Shown piece by piece: positions 26,801 to 39,700 of a stretch of 64,000 nt of DNA. The notes under the pieces are model-generated. The model did not search any database and had not been told where the DNA came from. It was given only the letters and a program-made list of their open reading frames with translations. The translations under genes were made by a program, and so were the position numbers. The first letter of the stretch is position 1. Each line of letters begins with the position of its first letter. Source of the DNA: Synanceia verrucosa (lineage: Eukaryota > Chordata > Actinopteri > Perciformes > Synanceiidae). The stretch spans positions 7,688,501-7,752,500 of the forward strand of contig CM056556.1 in the NCBI GenBank assembly GCA_029721515.1, written 5' to 3'.

Positions 26801-29800
26801 TTTTTATGGCACACTATGGAGGAACCTGTCAAACTGTATCTTTCTGTCACAGAATAGCTGCTGTATTATCCCATCCTGGATCTGGAGTAGATTGTCAGTC
26901 AGCACTCAAAGCCCCAGGAGCTCGGCCTCCTCTCTGCTTGACTTCCTTTCCTCTTCCTTATTTATACCTCCCCTCCCTCCCTCTTCAGGACTTCGGATTT
27001 CCCAGTCGATCTAATTGTTGTAGGTGAATTGTGCACCCACATAACCCCCTTCTTATTTATAGATAGTTTTTGCAGCTGCAAATAAAAAAGGGCCTCACGC
27101 TCAAATTTGGCCCATTGACAAAACATTTAGTTTAAACACTGTGCAGGAATACAAGGCGCTCCAACTAGTCCATCATTTTCCCCTTTAATTGTCTTGGCTA
27201 TTTCCAAATCATTACCATAAAGTGGTTTTGAGCAGGATGCACACCACCTCGTCTCCCGTGGTGCTAAATAAACAAACACAGTAAAAGTTCAAGTTAGAAT
27301 CTGGCTGAAATGTCACCAAATGACAGCTCAGCTGAGCTTCACTTGGTATGAATGAGGCTTTTGTTTGAACAGGATTCATTGTTATTGTTTCCAAGCACTA
27401 CTTTGGGTGCAACTAAGCTGCTGAAGTGGACCAGTGTCAGGGGCCCCAAAATAGAAAGCATTATTTAATGGTGTTTGTTCAGGCAGAGCAGCTTTTGTGT
27501 GTGAGACCCCATCAATGCCCAGAGTGGGAATTTCACTGTGTATTTTGACTGTGCTTCAGTCATATAGACAGCATTACTGAAACTAAGTTTGCAGTTTGTG
27601 TTATTGTGACATAGATTAAAGTGTGATGAAGTGATCTGGTCAGATCTACGCCTCTGGCAAATCATTTAGTTCCAGTGAGCCTTTGAAGGTTTGCCCAGGC
27701 TAAGAAAAGCTCTGAGACACAACAGAGGGGAACACAGACACAGACAGAATCCAGCTCCCTTACAATAACACTAATAAAACCAAACAGATGAAAAGCATGC
27801 TTCGCTGCCACCAAAGTCCTTCTGTTTTGTCACTATGTATATTTTTGAATACCCTGTCACGTGTTGACTCAGGCTACTTAGGAAAGCCTGAGCCGTAATT
27901 GGGTCATTTGGACATTTCCTTGGACTATTTACAGGGAGGCAGGCTTGGTGAATCTGGAAAATGCTGGTACTGACTCACGCAATCTGTGGAATTCCCTCTT
28001 CACCAGTGGCCAGGGGACTACTGATTTTGGCATTGGTGCAAATCGGACTGCAAAATAAAAAAGGGAGAGAAAAATATTACTCAATGTTTTTTTTCCTTTG
28101 CTACCCTTTCCACCCTTCTCTTACCATATGTACTGGAACAGTGCTTGAGAAAGAAACTGCTCAGGTTTTCGTCCCAAAACACTTAACTCCAAATAACCTC
28201 AGTTCATGCTCTTGTTCTTTGAGTTAGCTGGATGCTTCTAGTATTACTCCATGGCTGTCAATCATACCCTTGCTCCACTAACGTTCATCCTAAATCTTCA
28301 ACAAATGTTTTTATTTCCTCCCAGCACCAACCCCCGCCTGCCCCTCAGTTCCTGTGACCTCATGCCAAACTGAAGAGATTTTCTTTCATGCGTGCAGGTT
28401 GGAGAAAGAAAGAAAGACAGCAAGAACAAAATCTGTAAAGAGGCAACATGATGCATGGCACTGTGGTTTGAAGTAGAGGAACTTAAGAAGGTGTTAGTGA
28501 TGATGGTTTTCAGGCCTTATTCTTCCACCCCACCCTCCTGCTTTTATTTTTGAGCTGCTTCTCTCAGCGTACATTACACATTACTTGGCTCTAAGTCTTG
28601 TCAAAGTCTTATGTGCTCTCCTTTTGATTTAAATTTGTGTGCCAGCTTCTGACCCCAGCAACACACATTACATGTGTCTGAAACATGATTCATCTACTGG
28701 GGTAACATTATTAAAAACAATCAGACAATATATGCTGAAATTATACATGAAAGCACCCTTAAATACTGCACAACCCCTCTTACGGAGGTGCACATGCTAT
28801 ATATACAATTATACTCAATTGAGTGTGTAAATGTACTCACACACACACTCAGTGCATTTGTGTAAAACCTAAGACTCTCTCCTCTCCTAATTGCAAACAT
28901 GAACTTAGACCAAAGGTTCATTCGTAAATAGTGCTTTTATATATCCGCCAGCTCTGTATTTCATGAGAATTAGCTTGTTTCATTTGGCATTGACTTGTGT
29001 TGCATTTATGCACGTCTGCTTTCCCAAGGCTCAAGGAAAACCCCTTTCACCTCACCGCCACGTGTTAGAACTTGACTATCTGTCGCCTTGTCCAGAGATC
29101 TTTGTAAAGACACCAATCATAAGTCTTACAAGCAAAGGACTTACTTAAAGGTGAAAGGTTAAGAGTGTGGCCTACAGCTATTTTTGTATGCCAAACTTTC
29201 CCCTGATATTCGGCCACTCCTGCCTCCCCAAGTTATACGAAAGTAGAATTCTTTCCAAATGTCATTCCAGGGGCATACATTCTGTTAATGTCACTTTTTT
29301 CTTTTATACTTCACGAATAAAGTCAAGGACAAGATGATGGTGTGGCAGCTCATCAGCCTTAAGCCTAAAGTGGCAACAGGCAAGTTTTCATCTGTCTCTC
29401 TGCTCACCTTCTACTATCTGTTTGTTACCGTTTTAGAAGGGCACCATCTCTGCACCATGTGCTTAGCGCTGACCAAGACTATTATGATTAATGCTATATT
29501 TATTATCCAAAGCATTAATTATGAAGTTGCTCTCCCTCTGTGTGGTGAGCTTCTCCTTGTTTACTACTCTACTTTAATGCTTGAACAAGATTAAACTTTA
29601 TATGGTCTGTACTGGACTTAGTATGTGGACTTGTATTTAGTTATTTTGTAGGATCATACAGAATTTCCTGCCTCTTCAAAACAGTACTGTAAAGAGGCAG
29701 CCTTAAGCCACCTTTAAAGATCATTATAAAGCTTTTTTGAAACTGCACCCTTAGTTGTGCTGTAAAATAGGAGCATGTGCGATGCTAAAACATGTTTTAT

Positions 29801-30586
29801 ACATAAGTACAAGGATAAAGAACCTTCTGTCAAAATATATGGTTTAATGACACGAGGATGCAGTTATCTACCACCTAGTCTGTGCATGTTTGTCTGAGGT
29901 GCATTGTGCATTGATTCATGGCAGGGAGGGTGACAGGTCAGTGAAGGAAGGTTGAGCCCCCTGAGGCCATTGACACTCAGGTTGTAACTCTGCCTCTGCA
30001 GGCCTAATCTCCTCTCTGTACTTTCACTACTATGTGGTAGTAGTAACGACTCTCACTGAATACAAAATATAAAGTTATATTAGATATGTACCAAAATTGC
30101 TCTGTATATTCAGCTATATGGTTTTCTGTCCGTGGGTTGCTTGCATCAGTCACATATACACATATTAAAGAATGAAGATGAGAGGAAGAGAAAATGTTAT
30201 AATAACATTTGCCACATCCAGAATAAAATGAACTAAAAAAAATGTTTGTGCTGTGTTTTTAGAGGGATATGTTTTGGATTTGTCAGTCTTTAAATACTGT
30301 AAATAGAAGATCAAAAGAGTTTTTCTTGGCACAGCTGAATGGCAATATTTGAATGGTGGATATATTTTTCACCTTTTGATTTTTGCTTTTTGCTGGTTCA
30401 GTTCTCTTTATCATTTTGAAGCACAATTAAAACTTAAGATTTATGATTTCCTTGTAGTGTGCGGTAGAAACCATAGATGTCAAGACTGCTGTATTTCATC
30501 CTTCGCCTCTTGTTTATGTGTGTGAGGGGGCCATCCACCCACCACATGCAGATTCAATTCACTCAGTCCCCAACTTAACATGTCAC

Positions 30587-30615
30587 AAACCCTGGTTACC
30601 TTTTAACCAGGGTTT
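30587..30615. repeat. Perfect short inverted repeat (hairpin)
   Basis: AAACCCTGGTTA and its exact complement TAACCAGGGTTT are separated by 5 bases. Function unknown. It is too short for a microRNA precursor and has no following T-run in the manner of a terminator. Confidence 0.8.
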
Positions 30616-31540
30616 AATCAGAAAATTTCGGGGCATTTCTTTAAAATGTTTGGGAATCTGTGCACACAAACAGTGAAATAAGCCAACTCACTCAGTTTTT
30701 CAGTTTTTGTGGGCTGCATACAACATAAAATATTTGATTCAACAGATGGAGAGCATGTAAACATGTTCTAGTAGAAACCCAAAATACAAGTATGAGTTTA
30801 AAATTTGCATGATGTGTCCACTTTAAGATGTGTTTCTTGGTAAAGAAAACATGGATTGGGTACCCTTTATTAAGTTTTTTAGTGGTGATCTTCTTAGATG
30901 TGCCATAATATAACTCTAGGTTAAATATTCACCCAATAAAAAGTATGATAATTAAGTTTGAGGTTACAGAAGGCTGCCTTTAATTAATCAATGTCCCATT
31001 CCATCTAAAAGTGTCTTTTACATTTAATAAAGCTTTGTTGATTTTGAAAGGCAACCAAGTACTTGGGCCCAGGTAGAAGAAGAAAATATTTACTTCACTT
31101 AAAACAGGAATGTAGTAGGAATAAAACTCAAAACTAGAATTCTGTCCATTAAGGATAAGGTTATTATGGTGGTAAGTGGGAGTCTGGATTTTTTGCCTAG
31201 CTTGCTATTTCATTAATATCCTGTTTTACTTAGTCATGCTCTAAAGTCTACCCTTTTTTTGAATAGACACACTTGTAATATTTCATTGGCATGCAGAAAT
31301 AAGGGACGTTGTGTCAAAAAGAGGAAAAAATTATCTTAAAACACTCTAAAACAAAGATTCCATCATGTTTGTGGAATGCTGTGGTTAGCAATATGGAAAC
31401 AGACTGAGTCCAGTGGTTAGAAAAAAAATAAATAAAAGAAAAAAGTCGTCTGAGAAGGAGGAAAAACTTGGGAGGGGGTAAGGGGAGCCTCTGGAATTAC
31501 ACACCAAAACCCCCTCACACACAGACACATACTGAGACAC

Positions 31541-31563
31541 CACACACACACACACACACACAC
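31541..31563. repeat. (CA)n tract
   Basis: About 11 CA units preceded by other CA-rich sequence from about 31497. Confidence 0.9.
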
Positions 31564-32242
31564 TCCTTCCATCCTCCCCACTGTGCCGCTAACCACATTG
31601 GCTTAAGGGTGGGGTTAGGGGTAGTGGAGGTAGGGAGGGACGAGCATAACGGACCTCCTTCACTGTTTCATTTGAAGTGCTCAAACGTCGGTTTCTCTGC
31701 CAGCTGTAGAATATTCTGCTTTTAACAAAACGTCACCACCGTGGGGGAAGACAGATGAGTCAGTTAAATCATAAATTGAGAAATTAAGTTGAAGCTGCTG
31801 ACAGACCACTACTGTTCACACTTCCACTTCCACATCCAGAGCTTGTGTATAAATAATTTTGTGGTGGCAGAATTGTAAAGGCCGGCTGGTCTCCCTTTAA
31901 ATTGCTGACATATCTCCTCCTATCCTGCCTTTGAATGGACATAGGCAGAGCAATCTTAAAGGCAAATTGCTTGCATAATGGATGTTTCCAAAAATACAGA
32001 GGAGTAGGCAGGCACGCTGTCCGAGGTTTCGGCGGCGTGCCCTCCATGGGCCTGGGCCAGCCGTTCTCACTATGCATTCCCTTGGCTGGACCAGTCATGC
32101 TGGGAGAGGTGTGAGGAGAGCAGTCAGACAGCTTTTATTCTGCCACCTGACCCCCCTGCATCCCTCTGATTACACAGCCCACTGAAAAGCCCCTCTTCAC
32201 TTCCTGATAGTCATTCTTTGGTATGGCATTCCCACTCTTTAA

Positions 32243-32753
32243 AGGGGAAGTGCTGTATTTTACAAATTGGACCTTATTTCTGGGATAAAATACTGCCATT
32301 TACTCACCCATTTCACATTGGAGTCATTTGGAGTATTTCTGACGATATTGGATTTGATGATATCCATTTAACAGGAGTGAATGGGGCACTGAAATGCAGC
32401 CAGTAAATGACACAAACGTCTCTCTCAAATAACAGAGGTTTAATCAGATGGGCGACACTAATATTTTCTCATTTGGGCCCGGAGGTGTCTGTAACTTAAA
32501 AAAAAAAATAATCTGTAAACGGACTCTGCCTGCTACACATCCGTGGCGATGGATGATGATGTCATTGCCGAGGACGGCATGCATTCATTCACTAACCCAG
32601 TCAGCTTGTTTGTTTAGAAGTTGCTACTATTAGCGTTCTCCTGTTAAATGGATATCATCAAATCTAGTATCGTCAAAAATACTCCAGATGACTCCAAAGT
32701 GATATGGATGAGTAAGTATTTTATCCCAATTTGTGAAAAACAGCACTTCGCCT
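32243..32753. mobile_element. Non-autonomous DNA transposon with long TIRs and TTAA duplication
   Basis: The left arm (32243-32377) and right arm (32638-32753) are inverted copies about 115-135 bp long. The left begins AGGGGAAGTGCTGT and the inverted right begins AGGCGAAGTGCTGT. Both arms then run through blocks such as GATAAAATACT, GGAGTCAT and GATTTGATGATATCCATTTA. The left arm carries a gap of about 18 bp relative to the right. TTAA flanks both ends (32239-32242 and 32754-32757), a target duplication typical of piggyBac-type and other TTAA-inserting elements. The 260-bp interior has an A-run and no transposase frame. The arms are well conserved, so the insertion is probably not very old. 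Confidence 0.85.
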
Positions 32754-33684
32754 TTAATGGCCTTCCCTGCTGCTCTTGTCGACGTTATTCTTCCTCCTCT
32801 TCTCTCCACCACCTACAATCTCATCACCCACATCATCATCTGTCTTCTCTCTCAATGGCCTTTGAGACTGTGTGGTGATATTTCAGTGAGCAAGCATCTG
32901 GAAAAACTGACCAAGTACATTCCTGGTAATGCCAGTTATTGATTTCAATTATTATAAAGGGAGCCATTGTTTGTAGAAGCGGATTGTTCTGCTTGCTGCT
33001 GCCCTTCTCTCGGCTCTCATAATGCTTCATGTCTCTGGAGAGGATCTAACTGCTTTGTGTGGTATTTTACGGAAGTGCTACATTGCCGGACTATTAAGGC
33101 CGCCTATCGTAGCAGCTATGGTCTGCTTTTGCCATTTCTTTTAGTCACCTTTGGGTGCTCTCTTGTTACAGAACACACATCAACATAAATGTTGAATGGC
33201 TCCGTAGAAAGAGATGCTGAGCCTGTAGTCTTTTAAGTTAACTGACTTTGAGATATGGAGCTTATTGAGGGATTTGGCCTCTTGGAAAATAAAAATTGCA
33301 AAAGCAATTACGAGCTTAGGGCACTGATGTGATGAGTCGACGGAGATTTACGCGGTGCTACGAGCATTTTTTTCACTCAAGCCGACACTACATACATCTT
33401 GCACCAAAATTACAGGAAAAAGACTTTCAGGAAATTGAGTTTTCTTTCAGGCACCTTTTACCTCCTCCCTCCTCTCTGAAAGAAACCAAGACATGCCCCC
33501 GTGTAAGTAATGAGGAAAACATTCTCCACTTTTGTTCTAGTTTTGCACTCAAACACACACAAAAACACACGTGCACCTCTACCACAAACATCCCAGATCC
33601 TCAACACTCAGCAGTCTCAAGCATCAGGGTGGTGTTGTGGTGAAGCCATATGGGGCGCCACTTGAAAAACTTGGTGATTTGACA

Positions 33685-33686
<2 letters not shown>

Positions 33687-33723
<37 letters not shown>
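33687..33723. repeat. (CA)n microsatellite
   Basis: About 18 perfect CA units. Confidence 0.97.
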
Positions 33724-33724
<1 letters not shown>

Positions 33725-35508
33725 CCTTAATTAACTTGTAAAACTTCACTAAAACACACTTTTATGGAACAATTTTTAGACCAGTCACGAAGGATTTGAT
33801 ATCACTTTGTGCCCAGTTGTTTTGTCACCACCACACTGTCTTTATACGCAGTCCAAGAGCAATTATTTACTCTATATTCTTATTTATAATGATATATAAA
33901 ATATATATTATTTATACTTTTCAAGATGACAGTGAATCAGTCATACCAAAGATGCGATTCATATGCATAAAATCTGTGTATTTCTGGCTTGTGTGGAGGA
34001 CATTGGTGCAAGGGAAGAGATATTGAGAAGTGCAGGGCTGTATGGGAAGTTAACAAGGCATTTGTTAGAATATTAATAACCCCTTACTCTTTGTAAACTG
34101 ACAGTTCAGGCTTTGGTGTTACTTCTGTAAGGCCCCTGTGATCCTCATACTGCTCTTTTTGTTGCTGGAGGCATTCATCTTCAGCCCCAAACCTCAACGG
34201 CCAGTCTGGGCAAATACAATGGGGGCTATGATGTATGATCATGACTGTTGACTCTGCCGAGCTGGACCAAGCACTTCCAGGTGGAGATGCTAGCAGGGGC
34301 ATTCACACCAGTTTCCCCACTGGTGGTAGAGAGAGAGCTGCAGACACTCCAGCTTTGAGATTCTGTGGAGGTGTAGAGGGGATGTGATTTTTCACAACCA
34401 GGCCTAAACTCAGCCAGGTCTCCACCTGGAGGCTCCCTCCCAGTCTGCTAAATACCTCTGGGAGGTTTGCCGGAGGATCAGACAAGGAAGCACACGGCAG
34501 AGAGTGATCCCTCTGGGTAAAAGTGGAGGGTCATATCGCCCTATTCCATTTGTCAGGTGGTGTCTTATCACATTGGATACTGGTGTGTGTGCCATCTTAT
34601 CTGATTTCTGCATCCTTGTCCCACAGTCTCTGCCTGTGAAAGGGGGCTTTCACTTTATACACTAATAAATTCACCCTTTAGGACCACACGTCTGTAGCAA
34701 GGGTCCCTAAAGCATCCTCAGTCCACTCTACTTGGGCTACGATGGCATATTTACACTGTAAAACATTTTAATTATGGTCAGGACTGTGTTTTATCATGAT
34801 GATTATATGTGGTTTGGTCATATCACAAGGGTTCACAAAGAATTCAGTCTGTCATCAGCTCCTTGGTAATCAGCACAAATGTTATGACAGATAATCTTAT
34901 CATAACCTCAATGCTGAGATGATCAGATCGGATCTCCCCAAAAGGAATCAAGGTGTGTTGCAGGAGCCTCTTTTATGGAGCCCTCGTTATGGAGCTAACT
35001 GCAATCAAGAAATATTACTAATATACTACTAATATTGTAAAGATGACTGTTGTTTACCACGTTCTACAGTTTGTTCACTACACCTAACTTAAAGTGGATG
35101 CTTTATTTGAAAAAAAAAACAAAAAACTTTTCTTTATTATTTGACTTTGGGGTCTGACTTTACAGTTGTCTTTTTTTCCAACACAGAAAATAAATCCTAA
35201 CCAATGTACTTTAGCAACAGAAAAATGGGAAAAATGTTTTTTTCTTGAAGAATACAGCCCTTTAATTAAATCACTGCATTGCCATAAGCTAACTAATAAA
35301 GGATGAACCCTTTGACTGCTAGAGAGGCACTCAGGCAATCAGGATGGAAACATCTGTTGCTGATCTTAAAATGACCCTGAGAGGGCCGAACAACAAAACC
35401 TCTGTAGAGATTGATGAGGTCTGCACTTTGGTGGACATATCTACATCTCTGCAGAGATATTCAAATACATGTGCTTCTTCAGCTTTTTTCTCTGTGAGAT
35501 GAATGAAG

Positions 35509-35556
35509 TATCTATCTATCTATTTATCTATCTATCTATCTAGCTAGCTAGCTATC
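35509..35556. repeat. (TATC)n/(TAGC)n tetranucleotide microsatellite
   Basis: About nine TATC-type units, with one TATT variant, are followed by TAGC units. Confidence 0.95.
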
Positions 35557-35605
35557 TTGATAACAGAACATTAAAGTTAAGTATGATTCATTTTGATGAT
35601 TAAAT

Positions 35606-35610
<5 letters not shown>

Positions 35611-35685
<75 letters not shown>

Positions 35686-35703
35686 GACATATATATGTAA
35701 ACA

Positions 35704-35760
<57 letters not shown>

Positions 35761-35765
35761 AGACA
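35611..35765. repeat. Long compound (AT)n tract with GTAAACAGAC inserts
   Basis: Roughly 65 bp and 55 bp of pure AT dinucleotides are separated and closed by three copies of a (G)TAAACAGACA motif, so the array is really AT-plus-motif repeated. Such tracts can extrude cruciforms and are unstable in length. It lies about 0.8 kb before the acceptor of the znf469 coding exon. Confidence 0.95.
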
Positions 35766-36592
35766 ATGAGGTGGGATGGAAGTTAGGCTACCAGGCCTAG
35801 AAATTACATTTTGGTACTAACTCCAACTTTCATCTGGTCTGTGTTCAAATGAACCAAAAGCAGTGTAAGGCCAAAGTAAATTGGGACCTGAGAAGTTGTG
35901 TCTGGGATGTCTGAGGAAAGACAATGGTGTGCCTGCAGTTTTCACTGTCTAACGGCTGACTGACTAATATCTGATATTCCTCCATGATCTAAACCTGCAG
36001 CCCTCTGTAGCAACAGAACACTGTGGCATTGTTGTGTCCCTGCTCTAAAGGAGTCTGTGATTCATTTACTGGCAGTACTTTTTGGATCCATGTACTGTAT
36101 TTTTCTCATCCTCAGTTCTGCAGTGAGCGTCATCATTTCAAGACTCAACTGTTTTGTTCGTGTGACTGTTTATGTAGAGGATTTTGACTGTGATACTTGT
36201 ACAGCCGTCAATTCACTGTTGACAAGCAAGTTTCCAGTGTTTAAATGAAACTGCATTTACTTATTTGAGATGCCATCTGTTGTCAGGAATACAGGATTTA
36301 AGTGTTAGTATCTTGATGACTTGGAGTATGAGTTTTTGAAATGAGCATTTTAAAATTCCCCACTGATTCCACTGATTCTTTGTGCAGTGACAGCAGCAAG
36401 GTGAAATGCTGCAATAGTGCTCTCTGCTGGCAGAAACTAGGACTATTGCAGTAACACATCTCATACATGGGCCATAGAATTAATGCATTTTGTCAGTATT
36501 GCTAGTTTTGATTGATCGTTATTTACATCATTGTTTTTTAATTAAATGGAAAAAAATGACATCTGATCCCCTCTGTTCTCTTGTCCTTCCAG

Positions 36593-36787
36593 GTCTGCTT
36601 TGCTCAGGTGCCTGATCAGCGGTGCACAATGAAAGTGAAGAGAGAGAGATGAGCCTGCAGCAAGCCTCCCTGTCCCTGCAGCTCCTGTCACTGGACATTT
36701 ACTGATTCACACCACCCAAAGGACGATGCCCCTGTCTCCCAGATAGCACTTCTGAGGACCAGGCCTTCACAGCACGCATTGTGCACC
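36593..36787 (+). promoter_or_regulatory. znf469: znf469 5' UTR (start of coding exon) with three short uORFs
   Basis: The exon starts after the acceptor AG at 36591-36592. Before the main ATG there are three upstream ATGs with short frames: 36629-36652 (7 residues), 36649-36705 (18 residues) and 36726-36746 (6 residues). The first two overlap by four bases: the TGA of the first is part of ATGA with the ATG of the second. The main frame has a stop at 36650-36652 and no other in-frame ATG before 36788. Overlapping uORFs usually lower main-frame initiation. That effect is inferred from general translation rules, not shown here. Confidence 0.6.
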
Positions 36788-39700
36788 ATGGCAGGAGAGA
36801 CTCAGCGAATGCATGCTGTCAAAGAGCTGGCTGCTGAGTCCAAACTGCAGGATGAAGGGACAGCGCTGGAAAAGCAAAGTGACAAAACCTCAAAGGAGTT
36901 TTCAGAGCACTTTTCAAGCACAGGCACTGAGGCCAGAGCCAGCAGCAGAGGGGCTAAAGTTGAAAAAATAGAGAAGGGAAGTTCTCAGCAGCGTGAGGCT
37001 GTCATACGGCCACAGCAGACAGGGAAGATTGACTTCAGGTCCCTGCAGAATCGATCGAAATTTGCAACCGACAGGACTTGGTCAAGTGCTAAGGGCAGCC
37101 CCCAGTCCCCGAGTGGAAAGGGCCGCAGCCGAGAGAAGACGAAGCGGTCAGGAAAGACGGAGCGTGCCAACCCACAGCAGCTGTACAGACTTAGCATTAC
37201 AAATCCACGCTCCAATCCCACCATTGGTATTGCCTACCCACAGCAGAAGGTTGCACCACCCAAGAAGTTGGAGACCAGTCGTGGCCCAGTCAGCTACAGA
37301 TTCCACGTTCCCAGTATACCGGAGAGAGAGGCTGAACTACAACAAGAAGAGCTGAACTACAGCCGGTGCTTCCAGGAGGCCTCCTCTAACCTCACCTCTC
37401 CAAACTATACCTCACAGGCACTGGGCTCCTCAAGTGGAACATCATCCCACACACATCCACCCCTATCGCAGCAGCAGCAGCCTGCCTCAATGGAGAATAA
37501 CAGCGCACAGCTGATCCTGACTGACTTTCAGCTGAGTGGCTCTAATGTATGGCAGTCTCCTGAAAGGACTTTTAATGGTGCTAACTATGGGGTGTCATCA
37601 CAAAAACCCACTGCCCTTACAGAAGCCAATAAGGCCTTTGCGCCTAGTGCATTTCAATATGGGTATCATTTTCTGGAAGAAACAACTTCTGACTCTTTTC
37701 CCTGTGAACAGAACACCCAATCTCAAGACTTTACAGACTCCTCACTAGGTTCTGTTCATGTAACGCAAAACTCTTTTTCCTTTACGTCTGGAGAAGGGCA
37801 AAACATTGCTCAGAGCAACACTCAGTTCAGTAATGAACAGCAGCCAGAAGACAGAAGCTTTTCTCAACCCCTACAGTCACAGTTTAATCAAGGGGTGACG
37901 TCTTCCATCCAGTGTCCGAAGAATCTGTGTGAGGATTCAGCCAGTAGTGACAGCTCTGGCTCCAGTTCACAGCAGTCAGAGCAGGGAAAGTCCGCCCTGC
38001 CTGAGAGCACAGACACTGTTGCACAGACAGACAGCAGGGATGCAGCCATCACCTCTGGGAATAAGAGGAACTGTCATCCAAAAGACACAGCTGCCAACCA
38101 AAGAACACTCATTCAAGGAAGTGTACACCATTCAAGAAATATTTCACAAGGTCCAGGCTCTCAAATGCACTTTCCCAGCAAAACATTCAATAACCCTCCA
38201 ATCAGTAACAGTCACACGGGCTCAATGGCTTTTGATAAAAACATCAATAATAAGGTTGTAAATAGGTTACCACACTCATGGGAGGGGCCTAATAAGACAT
38301 ACTCACCAGCTGATCAAAACACAATTCAATATTCTGATATGAATGACAAGTTTCAGTTTCAGAACCAGCCTTCACTTGACCAAAGGTCAAATTCATCTAA
38401 AAACAGCAGAATGACATGGCAGCAGATACGGCCAAATTCTGCCATGTCGAACCAAAACAGTGTTGAGTTATCAAGGCAAATAAGCAATCAAAAATTGGCT
38501 TACATGGTTTCCCCCTCTGACTGGCAGGACGATAGTAAATCGCATAAACCAAGCTCCCTGAAAAACCTCAGTTCCTTTCAGAATAGCAGAACTAGTGATG
38601 GGTTTTCAAACCAAAGACAGGAAACTGTAAAACATAGCAGTAACACAGTCTCAACTTTTAAAGTAGAGATGAGCCATGCACAAGTATGTGAATCCAAAAC
38701 TAAGGCGGCGTATTTTGGACTCAATCAGTCTCTTCCAGCAGCACCAAGAAACTACAGCTATCCTCCGTTACAGGTCCCCCCTATGGGGCTTATGATGGTA
38801 TCACCTTATGAATCCCCTTTGCCCTCACCAGTGCATAATCCAGCATCTAGTAGTACCTGCTCTTCCCTCTCACCAGCATCCACCAGTCCTGTTAACATCA
38901 GTTCAGAGGACAGTCAAATGTCAAAGTCAGCACCCCCTCACCCATTCTTTCACCAGTCTCAAGGCAAAACACAATTGCCATCAGATCACCTGAGCTCTCA
39001 TCCTCACCAGTTTCATTCTGATGTTCCGCGAAACCTTCCCTACGTGCCTGACAGAGCCAAAGATGACATCATGAGCTACCTGCAAAACAACTCACGTCCA
39101 AAGACTGCTATGGATGGAAACAAAGGTTACATGGATAGTTTTGGGGTGGAGCATCACCAGCCGCCACCACCCTATTCTGCACATCAGCTGTTAGCGAGCT
39201 CATTAGCTGCAGCAAATCTTGACCAGTTAGATGTGCTTTTGACATGCAAGCAGTGTGATCAGAATTTCAACAACCTGGCTTCCTTTCTAGGCCATAAGCA
39301 ATACTGTGCTCCGCATACGTTTGCACAAAATGAACTCAAAGACATATCAAAGATGGAGGACAGTCAAAAGCTTCATGCAGAACCAGCAAAAGCATTGTCA
39401 TCTGTGTCAAATGTTTCAATGTCAAGGTGCCCATCTGACCTTCACCTGTCTCTATTGGGGCTCAATAAAAATGGAGAACTGATATCTGACTGTGAAACAA
39501 AAGGAGACAACAAGGATGATCCAATGAAAGTCAACTTGTTCTCTGGTCCTGGTAACCTTCCTGTCGCTCTTCCTGAGCTCGAAATGGAGGATGCCAAATT
39601 AGACAGCCTAATCACAGAAGCCTTGAATGGATATCAATCAGACAATGCAGAGATAGACAGTAGCTTTATTGATGCGTTTGCTGATGATGACCTCACCACT

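Larger units (their letters stand above)
21518..32242. other. Non-coding DNA, probable intron 1 (middle part)
   Basis: No gene is supported. Open frames stay below about 145 codons and resemble no family I recognise. The stretch contains (CA)n tracts at 22.1, 23.8 and 31.5 kb and a perfect 12-bp-stem hairpin at 30587-30615. The 29.6-31.4 kb part is AT-rich and featureless to inspection. Confidence 0.5.
32754..36592. other. Non-coding DNA, probable intron 1 (last part)
   Basis: No gene is visible. The stretch holds a (CA)n tract at 33.69 kb, a tetranucleotide tract at 35.51 kb and a long (AT)n compound tract at 35.61-35.77 kb. It ends in a strong splice acceptor. The polypyrimidine tract CTCTGTTCTCTTGTCCTTCC runs directly into AG at 36591-36592, preceded by TCTGATC-like branch-point candidates. 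Confidence 0.6.

Noticed and set aside
36779..36787. TTG codon nine bases upstream as the start of the znf469 frame
   Set aside because: Vertebrate initiation at the ATG at 36788, in a strong Kozak context, is far more likely, and no in-frame ATG lies upstream before the stop at 36650.
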